Below, piece by piece: positions 27,306 through 35,540 of a stretch of 64,000 nucleotides of DNA; position 1 is the stretch's first letter, and each line of letters opens with the position of its first letter. Source of the stretch: an uncultured Ruminococcus sp. Lineage in GTDB: Bacteria; Bacillota; Clostridia; Oscillospirales; Acutalibacteraceae. Both the position numbers and the translations under genes were made by a program. The notes beneath the pieces are model-generated. The model searched no databases, was not told where the DNA came from, and was given only the letters and a program-made list of their open reading frames with translations. The stretch spans positions 1 through 64,000 of the forward strand of contig CACXBF010000016.1 in the NCBI GenBank assembly GCA_902765855.1. The letters run 5' to 3'.

Positions 27306-28802
27306 ATGGATTTTCTTGATTATATGCAGATGAGTGCAGGTCAGAAGTTTCTTTATAAATTTAAGACATTCTTTAAGAATCTGCCTTCAAACATTGGCAA
27401 GGCATTTACATTGCTCGGTCAGAAAGTCATTAAACTTTTAAACACTATCGTCAACGGTTTTGCTAACTATGGCAGAAATTTTGTAAAAGGCGATATTTTC
27501 ACAAAACTTTCTTATGTTATCATGGGTGCTGGAAGCGTCGGTCATAAGCAGATAGTAAAGGGTATTCTTTATTTTGTGCTTGAAGTTTTATACTTCGCAT
27601 TTATGATTGGTTTTGCAGTTCCTAACGGACTTTCACAGTTCTTTACACTTGGTACAGTAGAAACTCATATTGAAAAGGATACATGGGGTGTTCAGACTGA
27701 GATTCAGGGTGACAACTCTATGCATATTCTTCTTATAAGCGTTATGGCTATGATTGTAACGATTGCATTCTTTGTATTCTATCTTATGAATATCAAGTCT
27801 GCTATTGCTGCACAGGAGACAATTAAAGCTGGAAAAAAGCCGATTGGTATTAAGAAGGAGCTTCTCATTTTCCTTGATGAGCGTTTTCACATTACTCTTC
27901 TCAGTCTTCCGATTGCTCTTATTCTTTGCTTTACAATTCTTCCTATTGTATTTACAATCTTTATGGCGTTTACAAACTATGACCAGTTCCACCAAGCTCC
28001 TCAGAAACTATTTACTTGGGTTGGTTTTAAGAACTTTGCAGATGTTTTCTATGATAACCCTGAAAAGTCTTATACCTTTGGTAAGATTCTTGGCTGGACA
28101 ATCATTTGGGCGTTTTTTGCAACATTTACCAACTATATAGGCGGTATGATTCTTGCACTTCTTATCAATAAGAAGGGTATTAAGTTTAAGGGACTCTGGA
28201 GAACACTCTTTGTTATCACAATCGCTGTTCCTAACTTTGTTACACTTCTTGTTATGAACCAGCTTCTTGCAGACCAAGGTACTCTTAACCTGACACTTAA
28301 GGACTGGGGACTTATAAGCGACAGTATTCCATTCTTATCAGATGCGAACTATGCTCGTGTAGTTGTTATCTTGGTTAATATGTGGATTGGTGTTCCTTAT
28401 ACAATGCTCAGCACAAGTGGTATTCTTATGAATATCCCTGAAGACCTCTATGAAAGTGCTAAAATTGATGGTGCGAATGCTTTCCAGACATTTATGAAGA
28501 TTACTCTTCCATATATGCTCTTTGTTACAACTCCGTACCTAATTTCTTCTTTCGTAGGAAATATCAACAACTTTAATGTTATCTTCCTCTTAACAGGTGG
28601 CGAACCAAAGAGTACAGATTACTATAGCGGTGCAGGTAAAACAGACTTGCTCGTTACATGGCTCTATAAGTTGACTGCTACTAATAAGGACTATAACCTT
28701 GCGGCTGTTATAGGTATTATTATCTTTGTTATATGTGCTATTGCATCGTTGATTACCTATAATATGTCAAAATCTGCTAAAGATGAGGAGGCATTCGGAT
28801 GA
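27306..28802 (+). CDS. MalF-like sugar ABC transporter permease
   Basis: A 498-residue permease with the cytoplasmic EAA loop EDLYESAKIDGANAFQTFMK that docks on the ATPase. An N-terminal extension of about 75 residues (amphipathic, Lys/Phe-rich: FKTFFKNLPSNIGKAFTLLG) and an extra helix pair precede the usual core, as in several clostridial MalF proteins. The start is the ATG at 27306, nine bases after AGAGGGTG; the GTG at 27294 is within the ribosome site. Its stop overlaps the malG-like start by four bases. Confidence 0.9.
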   Translation: MDFLDYMQMSAGQKFLYKFKTFFKNLPSNIGKAFTLLGQKVIKLLNTIVNGFANYGRNFVKGDIFTKLSYVIMGAGSVGHKQIVKGILYFVLEVLYFAFMIGFAVPNGLSQFFTLGTVETHIEKDTWGVQTEIQGDNSMHILLISVMAMIVTIAFFVFYLMNIKSAIAAQETIKAGKKPIGIKKELLIFLDERFHITLLSLPIALILCFTILPIVFTIFMAFTNYDQFHQAPQKLFTWVGFKNFADVFYDNPEKSYTFGKILGWTIIWAFFATFTNYIGGMILALLINKKGIKFKGLWRTLFVITIAVPNFVTLLVMNQLLADQGTLNLTLKDWGLISDSIPFLSDANYARVVVILVNMWIGVPYTMLSTSGILMNIPEDLYESAKIDGANAFQTFMKITLPYMLFVTTPYLISSFVGNINNFNVIFLLTGGEPKSTDYYSGAGKTDLLVTWLYKLTATNKDYNLAAVIGIIIFVICAIASLITYNMSKSAKDEEAFG

Positions 28803-29662
28803 CACAGGCTGCTGGAGAAAAATCATATTCCAAAAAACAGAAAACGGTCAACATTATCGTTTATGTTGTGCTGATAGTTATGGCAATTATTTGGCTGCTT
28901 CCAATAGTTTGGTTGGTTATCACATCATTTAGTGACCAATTGGGACCGTCCGCAAGCTTTATTCCGAAGAAGTGGACTTTCCAAAACTATGTAAATCTTG
29001 TTACAGATGAGAGCTTCCCATATTGGCGTTGGTTCTTAAATACACTCTTTGTTGCGGTTATCTCTTGTGCAATTTCTACACTCTTTATATTTATGACAAG
29101 TTACACATTGAGCCGTCTCCGTTTCAAATGGCGTAAGAGATTTCTTAACATAGGTCTTATCCTTGGTATGTTCCCAGGCTTTATGTCGATGGCTGCTGTT
29201 TATGCTATCATCGAATGGATTGGTCTTAGCCAGTCGCTCTTCGCACTTATCCTCGTATATTGTGCAGGTGCAGCTATGGGTTATCAGATTAGTAAGGGCT
29301 TCTTCGATACAATTTCACATTCACTTGATGAGGCCGCTACTATTGATGGTGCTAATAAGAACACTATCTTCTGGAAAATTATTCTTCCACTTTCAAAGCC
29401 AATTCTTGTATATACGGCTTTGACAACATTTATTGCCCCTTGGGTTGACTTTATATTCGTCAGCTATATCATGAAGGACAACAGAGATAACTATACTGTT
29501 GCTTATGGCTTACAGCAAATGCTTGAAAGAGAAAACAATGCGAAATACTATACAACATTCTTTGCAGGTTCTGTAGTAGTTGCAATTCCTATTACAATTC
29601 TTTTCGTTAAGATGCAAAAGTATTATGTTGAAGGTGTTACAGGCGGCGCTGTTAAAGGCTGA
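28799..29662 (+). CDS. MalG-like sugar ABC transporter permease
   Basis: The 287-residue second permease, six helices, with EAA loop HSLDEAATIDGANKNTIFWK. ATGA overlap with the preceding gene implies coupled translation. The operon has no ATPase gene, so import must use a shared MsmX/MalK-type ATPase encoded elsewhere. The C-terminus, YYVEGVTGGAVKG, is the standard MalG-type ending. Confidence 0.92.
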   Translation: MTQAAGEKSYSKKQKTVNIIVYVVLIVMAIIWLLPIVWLVITSFSDQLGPSASFIPKKWTFQNYVNLVTDESFPYWRWFLNTLFVAVISCAISTLFIFMTSYTLSRLRFKWRKRFLNIGLILGMFPGFMSMAAVYAIIEWIGLSQSLFALILVYCAGAAMGYQISKGFFDTISHSLDEAATIDGANKNTIFWKIILPLSKPILVYTALTTFIAPWVDFIFVSYIMKDNRDNYTVAYGLQQMLERENNAKYYTTFFAGSVVVAIPITILFVKMQKYYVEGVTGGAVKG

Positions 29663-29677
29663 TTTTATTCAAAAAAC

Positions 29678-29714
29678 GAAGCAAGGAGTGGCTCATGCAG
29701 TCGCTCCCTGCTTC
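29678..29714 (+). other. Intercistronic hairpin before the amylase gene
   Basis: GAAGCAAGGAGTG pairs imperfectly with the TCGCTCCCTGCTTC arm, followed by TTGTTT. It could be a leaky terminator that lowers amylase expression relative to the transporter. Confidence 0.55.
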
Positions 29715-29737
29715 TTGTTTGTAAAGGAGAGATTTAC

Positions 29738-31435
29738 TTGAAAAAAAGACTTTTAGCCCTTGCTCTTTGTGCAGCGATGATTGTTTCCGCAGCATTTACC
29801 GGTTGTCAGGGTGGCGGCACAACAGAAAGCAGCAATTCTACTACTACTGTTTCAACTGCTTCATCAACAAGTTCAAGCTCAACAGAGGGTATTCCTGAAA
29901 ACGGCGGATTTAAAACAATAAGCTATGAGGCATCTAAGGATAAATATAGAAACTATTACGAAATCTTTGTATACTCTTTCTGTGATTCTGATGGCGATGG
30001 TATAGGCGATTTTAAGGGTCTTACTTCTAAGCTTGATTATCTTAATGACGGCGACCCTAATACAACAGACGACCTTGGCATTGATGGTATTTGGCTTATG
30101 CCGATTATGCCTTCTGGCTCATATCATAAATACGATGTTGATAATTATAAGGATATTGATAAGAGCTATGGTACTCTTGATGACTTCAAGAATTTCCTTT
30201 CTGAAGCTCATAAGCGTGGTATAAATGTTATTATCGACCTTGTCATTAACCATACTTCTAACACTAACGAATGGTTTAAAAAGGCTAAAGAGGAACTCAA
30301 AGAAGGTAAAACAGATGGCTATGCTCAGTATTACAACTTTGTTCAGTCTGATTCAAAGCCAGCAGATGTAGGTGCTTCAAAGTATTACTTTGCCGGAACA
30401 AAGGGCTGGTATTATGAATCAGCATTTACTCAGAATATGCCTGACCTTAACCTCAAAAACGAAAAGGTTCGTAAGGAAATCGAAGGCATATGCGATTTTT
30501 GGCTAAAGGATATTGGCATAGATGGTTTCCGTCTTGACGCTGCATATCATTATGACCAAAATTCAAATGAATCTATCAACGACATTAAATGGCTCTATGA
30601 CTACTGCAAGAGCATTAAAGATGATGTCTATATGGTCGGCGAAGTCTGGATGGGAGGAAATGTTATCTCCGATTTCTATAAGAGTGGAGCAGACAGCTTC
30701 TTTAACTTCGATATGCAAGGTACTTCCGGACAAGTTGCAACTAAGGCTGTAAACCTCAAGGATGTACAGAGCTATTATGACTATGTAAAATCTTGGGTTG
30801 ATACTATTACTGCAAACAACAGTAAGGCTATAAGCGCTCCATTTATTTCTAACCATGATACAGCAAGAAGTGCGGGATTCCTTACAAGAAATACTCAAAA
30901 GGAAAAGAACGCAGCTATGGCTTATCTTCTTACTCCGGGTAATCCATTCATATATTATGGTGAGGAAATTGCTATGACTGGTTCAGGAGAAGATCCTGAT
31001 AAGAGAACTGGTATGGTATGGTCGCTTTCTGACAATACGGGCTATGTTTCGACTATTCCTGGTGCTACAAATAAGGAAAAGCCTGAAGAAGGTGTAGCTG
31101 AGGCGCAGAAGAATGAAAATTCTCTCCTTAATCTCTATAAGAAGGTTATAAGACTTAAACTTCAAAATCCTGAAATTGCAAGAGGTACATTTACTCCTGT
31201 TACTCTTGATGAGAATAATAAGGCAGTTGGTGCATTCATCAGCGAGTATAATGGCTCTAAGGTTATGGTTATTCTTAACCTTGATAATAAGGCAACTGTT
31301 ACAGTTCCTAAGTCGACAATGTCTTATTCAGGTGTAAGAGGTTATATTATTAGTGATACAACTAATACAGAAAAAGTTGAGCTTAACGGTGAACAGCTTA
31401 CTATTCCTGCAAATAGTGTTGTAGTTCTTAAATAA
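29738..31435 (+). CDS. Secreted lipoprotein alpha-amylase, GH13 family
   Basis: A 565-residue lipoprotein: Lys-rich start, lipobox AFTGC (Cys at about 23), a Ser/Thr linker to about 50, then a GH13 barrel. Conserved regions are present: VIIDLVINHTSN (region I), IDGFRLDAAYHY with the nucleophile Asp (II), VYMVGEVWM with the acid/base Glu (III) and FISNHDTARS with the third Asp (IV). A beta-sandwich domain ends the protein. DSDGDGIGDFKGL near residue 85 is a calcium-type loop. The start is TTG with AAAGGAG upstream. Being tethered outside next to MalEFG, it would trim starch-derived oligosaccharides for import. Confidence 0.93.
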   Translation: MKKRLLALALCAAMIVSAAFTGCQGGGTTESSNSTTTVSTASSTSSSSTEGIPENGGFKTISYEASKDKYRNYYEIFVYSFCDSDGDGIGDFKGLTSKLDYLNDGDPNTTDDLGIDGIWLMPIMPSGSYHKYDVDNYKDIDKSYGTLDDFKNFLSEAHKRGINVIIDLVINHTSNTNEWFKKAKEELKEGKTDGYAQYYNFVQSDSKPADVGASKYYFAGTKGWYYESAFTQNMPDLNLKNEKVRKEIEGICDFWLKDIGIDGFRLDAAYHYDQNSNESINDIKWLYDYCKSIKDDVYMVGEVWMGGNVISDFYKSGADSFFNFDMQGTSGQVATKAVNLKDVQSYYDYVKSWVDTITANNSKAISAPFISNHDTARSAGFLTRNTQKEKNAAMAYLLTPGNPFIYYGEEIAMTGSGEDPDKRTGMVWSLSDNTGYVSTIPGATNKEKPEEGVAEAQKNENSLLNLYKKVIRLKLQNPEIARGTFTPVTLDENNKAVGAFISEYNGSKVMVILNLDNKATVTVPKSTMSYSGVRGYIISDTTNTEKVELNGEQLTIPANSVVVLK

Positions 31436-31452
31436 TCTGACTTCATAAATTT

Positions 31453-31493
31453 AACACCCCGCTTATCGGATAATTTCTGATAAGCGGGGTGTT
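31453..31493 (+). terminator. Terminator of the mal-amylase operon
   Basis: AACACCCCGCTTATC (31453-31467) pairs perfectly with GATAAGCGGGGTGTT (31479-31493), followed by TATATTT. A sister hairpin with compensatory changes occurs at 43351-43391. Confidence 0.9.
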
Positions 31494-31599
31494 TATATTT
31501 GATAGGAATATATCGGGGAGGATTATTTTAAGATTGTATAACAATTAAGACTTAAATTTGATATAATTGTTTTAAAAAGGTTATCTTATGATGTCGTTA

Positions 31600-31945
31600 T
31601 TTTGATTTATATAGTATAAAAACAACCCAATTTTCACGACTTACTATTGCAATTTGTGTAGGAAAATTATATAATTTATACGATAGATTTGGATTGGTTG
31701 GTTTTATAGGTGATTAAGCAAAAATTATTGATGCATTGAATAAAATCTTATTGAAATTTTTTAGAAGATAGTGAAATTATAGATAGATTTTTTGCAGTAT
31801 TATAGAAATTGTGAATTCATTATTTAAAATGCCTATTCAGTATACGCAATTATAAAAAATAAGTAGTATTTTGGCAAATGCTTGCAGATAATGTTGAGTT
31901 TAAGCTTGAACTGGGTTATAAATTCTTCTAAAATCAAAATCTTAT
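31600..31945 (+). pseudogene. Possible remnant of a small gene
   Basis: A 500-base gap with no intact gene holds short protein-like runs broken by stops: RLTIAICVGKLYNLYDRFGL followed by VGFIGD, then AKIIDALNKILLKFF, then DSEIIDRFFAVL, then WQMLADNVEFKLELGYKFF. They read left to right like fragments of one protein, but in shifting frames. I recognise no family; chance open stretches in AT-rich DNA cannot be excluded. Confidence 0.25.
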
Positions 31946-31992
31946 TTTAAAATAGTATAATTTCAACTTTCGGTTTGAAAGGATGTAAAGTA

Positions 31993-32760
31993 ATGAATTT
32001 TATGGTTTCAGCAGAAACAGATATTGGAATAGTAAAAAGCACAAATCAGGATAGCCTCAGCGTTAAAATCATTGACACATATCAGGGTAGAATGGCTTTT
32101 GCTATAGTATGCGATGGTATGGGTGGATTAGAAAAAGGTGAGCTTGCAAGTGCAACAGTAGTAAGGGCTTTTGATAAATGGATAAATGAGCAATTACCTG
32201 TTTTAACTATGCAAGCCCTTGACCAATCAATTATATTTTCACAATGGAAAGATATTATTTCAGAACAAAATGAAATTATAGGTCGTTATGGAGATTCGCA
32301 AGGGATAAAGCTTGGCACAACAGTTGTTGCGTTGCTGATAACTCAAAACGAATGTTTTATTATAAATGTAGGTGACTCAAGGGCATATGTGATAAATGAT
32401 AATATAAATCAGATAACACAGGACCAGACATTTATTGCTCGCGAAATAGCACTTGGAAATATGACACCTGAACAAGCTAAAACAGACAGAAGACGAAATG
32501 TTCTTTTGCAGTGTGTTGGTGCATCAGATAAGGTTTATCCTGATGTTTTTTATTTAAAATCAGATAAAAACACAGTATATATGTTATGTTCAGATGGTTT
32601 TCGACATGAAATAACTCAAGAAGAAATATATGAAAAATTAAAGCCAGAATTATTGATTAGTAGTGATATTATGATGCAAAGTTCTAAAGACCTTATTAAA
32701 CTTAATAAGGATAGAATGGAGAATGATAATATTTCTGTTGTACTAATCAGAACATTTTGA
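31993..32760 (+). CDS. PP2C-family Ser/Thr phosphatase (PrpC/Stp-like)
   Basis: A 255-residue soluble metal-dependent phosphatase. The metal-binding motifs are STNQDSLSVK, VCDGMGGLEKGELAS, VGDSRAYVI, LLCSDGFRHEI-type (MLCSDGF) and ENDNISVVLI. The start is the ATG at 31993, seven bases after AAAGGATG. It is the first gene of an operon continuing with a membrane Ser/Thr kinase, the usual phosphatase-kinase pair of Gram-positive bacteria. It probably reverses phosphorylation of the kinase and of the downstream membrane proteins. A -10-like TATAAT lies at 31956-31961 without a clear -35. Confidence 0.93.
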   Translation: MNFMVSAETDIGIVKSTNQDSLSVKIIDTYQGRMAFAIVCDGMGGLEKGELASATVVRAFDKWINEQLPVLTMQALDQSIIFSQWKDIISEQNEIIGRYGDSQGIKLGTTVVALLITQNECFIINVGDSRAYVINDNINQITQDQTFIAREIALGNMTPEQAKTDRRRNVLLQCVGASDKVYPDVFYLKSDKNTVYMLCSDGFRHEITQEEIYEKLKPELLISSDIMMQSSKDLIKLNKDRMENDNISVVLIRTF

Positions 32761-32853
32761 TTTAAAATTAGGGCAGCACCGCATAAATATTACAGAGATT
32801 TATATATATTTTTGCAGTGGTGCCTTAGTTAGTTTATTTTTGAGGGATGATTT

Positions 32854-34562
32854 ATGTTAGAAATAGGGTCAATTATAGATGGAAAATATAAAATTCTGAA
32901 CAAGGTAGGACAAGGCGGTATGAGCATTGTATACCTTGCTATGAATGAAAAGGCAAATAAGCAGTGGGCTATTAAGGAAGTCAGAAAAGATGGCGTAAAA
33001 GACTTTGAACTTATAAAACAGGGGCTCATTGTTGAAACAGATATGCTTAAAAAATTAAGTCATCCAAGCTTACCAAGTATTGTTGATGTTATAGAAGATG
33101 ACGATACATTTCTTATAGTTATGGATTACATACAAGGTAATCCATTGAGCAAAACTCTGGAAGAATATGGGGCACAATCTCAGGAGAATGTTGTTGAATG
33201 GGCAAAGCAATTATGCGATGTTTTGGGATATCTTCATTCGAGAAAACCCCCGATAATATATAGGGATATGAAACCTGCAAATGTTATGCTTAAACCAGAT
33301 GGAAGTATCACATTAATAGATTTTGGTACAGCAAGAGAATATAAGTCTAAAAATATAGCTGATACGACCTGTCTTGGAACAATAGGCTATGCTGCACCAG
33401 AGCAATTTGGTGGAATGGGACAAACAGATGCAAGAACGGATATTTATTGCTTAGGTGCAACCCTCTATCATTTGGTTACGGGAATGAACCCATGCGAACC
33501 GCCTTATGAAATAAGACCTATCCGCCAAATAAACCCCGCACTTTCGAGCGGTCTTGAAAAAATTATTATAAAATGCACACAGCGCGACCCTAATGCAAGA
33601 TATCAGTCTTGTGCGGAGCTTATGTATGACCTTGAGCATTTCGATGAGATGGATAATACTTATAGACGAAAGATGAAATTTCATTTGGGAATATTCATTA
33701 CAAGTGTTATACTTACTATAGGTTTTGGTTGTGTGGCTATATGGGGTAACTCATCAGCCGAAAATATTAAAAGTAAGAACTACTCTTATATACTTTCTAA
33801 TGCTAAGTCTTTAATTATTATGAGGCAATTTTAACTGACCCATCAAAAACAGATGCTTATTTTGAGCTTGTTAATTATCTAAGAACAGATACACTGACAA
33901 AAGAAGAAGCAGATGGGCTTAATCAGCTTCAGGCTGGGCTTGATAGAAAAAATTCTAATGGATATTCAGAAACAGTAAATGTCCTTGAAAAACTTAAGGA
34001 AAATAATTATGATGGCTACCTTGATGTATGTTATGAATTCGGAAATGCCTTCCTTTTTTCATCGGATACAACAAATGACAGGGAAAGATATGTGAACGCT
34101 GCAAAATGGTTTTCTGAGGCAAAAGATAAGTATGAGATGGCTTCTATATTCTGTGATATTGCCTCTTGTCTTCAGCTTATTGACCAAAATCATCAGTCTA
34201 CAATAGTACAGAAGGGTAAGGAACTTCAGGAATATAAAAACTTATGGGATAAGCTTACTAAACTTGAATCTAAGGTTGATGGACTGGGAAAAAGTCCGGA
34301 AGAAAGCGATACTAAGATAAATGTTATAAATAGCATAACAAATATAATCTATAATAATGCCAATGGTTTTGTAGATGCTATAAAAAATAATGGATTGAGC
34401 TATAAGAAAATTGATGCACTTCTGAGCGATATGAATTCAAAGCTTGCGGATATTGATGACTCTATATATAAGGAACAAAAACAGCAGGTTAGTGCTATGA
34501 TTTCTGATACTATAGAGAAATATAAAATAACAAGTGCAGAAAAAGGAAGTGGCAATGAATGA
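32854..34562 (+). CDS. Transmembrane Ser/Thr protein kinase, frameshifted
   Basis: Kinase domain at residues 1-265: G-Q-G-G-M-S loop (19-24), Lys41 in AIKEV, YRD (136-138, Tyr for the usual His), DFG (156-158) and APE (181-183). A membrane helix follows at about 278-296. The frame then stops at 33832 shortly after SNAKS. The next frame, open from 33807, continues FNYYEAILTDPSK and runs without interruption to 34562, giving an extracytoplasmic, helix-rich, TPR-like region of about 240 residues. Loss of one T in TCTTTTAAT near 33808-33813 explains the shift. I therefore read one gene of about 569 residues. As written it would give a 326-residue kinase lacking its sensor. The true state may be a base-calling error or a real mutation. 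Confidence 0.8.
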
Positions 34563-35068
34563 CATATGAAATATATCAATATATCTTCTATGGTTCGCTT
34601 ATAATGTGCATAGTTATGTTGATTTTATCGGTTATACTTTTTTTTGCCTTTAAAATTCCTAAAGTAATTGAATTTTTAAGTGGTGCTACGGCAAGAAAGG
34701 CAATCAAAACTATAAATGAACATACAGAGCAATCTATGAGTCAAAGACTTAAACAGAAAAATGGCAATGCACACAATATTGATTTTTCGTCTTCTGGTAA
34801 GCTTATGAAAAAAACAAATGTATCAATGGATTCAGATTCACCGATAACTGAAAAGTTTAAAACAGAATCATTGATACCCGGTAATAATACTACGGTACTT
34901 AATCAGAGGAATAATGAAACTAAAGTTTTATCGCAGACAAGTTCATTAGAGGAAACAAGTGTTCTCAATAATTCCAATGAAGCTAATATTGATGATGGTT
35001 TAGTACCAAAAGAATTTGCGGTTATATATGATATTACATATATATGGACAAATGAAACTATAAAGTAG
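34559..35068 (+). CDS. Single-helix membrane protein with three T-x-V-L motifs
   Basis: A 169-residue protein: one N-terminal membrane helix (about 10-31), then a polar tail presumed cytoplasmic. The tail carries TTVLNQ (111-116), TKVLSQ (121-126) and TSVLNN (133-138), each in an Asn/Ser/Glu-rich context. Threonines in T-T-x-V/L-type motifs are known kinase targets bound by FHA domains, as with GarA/OdhI E-T-T-S-V-F. The protein ends with F-A-V-I-Y-D-I-T and a W-T-N-E-T-I tail. ATGA overlap with the kinase frame couples translation. Proposed role: phosphorylated scaffold or substrate of the adjacent kinase (inference). No FHA protein is encoded nearby. Confidence 0.75.
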   Translation: MTYEIYQYIFYGSLIMCIVMLILSVILFFAFKIPKVIEFLSGATARKAIKTINEHTEQSMSQRLKQKNGNAHNIDFSSSGKLMKKTNVSMDSDSPITEKFKTESLIPGNNTTVLNQRNNETKVLSQTSSLEETSVLNNSNEANIDDGLVPKEFAVIYDITYIWTNETIK

Positions 35069-35080
35069 GAGGTTACCTAA

Positions 35081-35539
35081 ATGAAGAATGAGAATAGTAA
35101 GGGAAGTTTTTTTCTTTTATTATCAATGATTTCATTTTTTATAATGTCGGCTACATTTTTAGTAATGCCGCTTATACAGACAGATATTGATAGCGGGAAT
35201 AATGCTTATAGTATTATTATTGGTATTACTTTTTGGCTTACTTTAGTCTTTGGTATTATAAGCTTATTTTTAGCTCGAAAAAATATTCAAGGAATAGAAA
35301 ATATAAAAAAAGGAATAGGGCTTATAAAATTTTTTCAAAATAAAATTGCTGCTATTTTTGATATTTTGTTGATAATCAGTATTATAGGGCTTATAATTTT
35401 GACGATTATAACCGATGGTACATTATATATATGTTACATATTTTTTAGTGCAGTTACTTTTTCATTTATTATGCACTGCATATTGAATGGAAATATATTT
35501 AACTGTTTAATTATAAATAAAAAGAGGAGTGAAGTTTAA
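35081..35539 (+). CDS. Four-helix membrane protein of unknown function
   Basis: A 152-residue integral membrane protein with four hydrophobic segments: SFFLLLSMISFFIMSATFLV, then about residues 40-65, 83-107 and 112-135. It has short Lys-rich loops and no recognised motif. TAGGAGGTTACCTAA precedes the ATG. It is 12 bases after the T-x-V-L protein gene and ends one base before the start of the giant Ig protein, so it is co-transcribed. It could assist export or anchoring of that protein; nothing in the sequence proves this. Confidence 0.75.
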   Translation: MKNENSKGSFFLLLSMISFFIMSATFLVMPLIQTDIDSGNNAYSIIIGITFWLTLVFGIISLFLARKNIQGIENIKKGIGLIKFFQNKIAAIFDILLIISIIGLIILTIITDGTLYICYIFFSAVTFSFIMHCILNGNIFNCLIINKKRSEV

Positions 35540-35540
35540 A

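Noticed and set aside
34092-34562. Separate gene starting with GTG at 34092
   Set aside because: No ribosome site, and the frame is open back to 33807, where it joins the kinase; treated as the 3' part of a frameshifted kinase gene.
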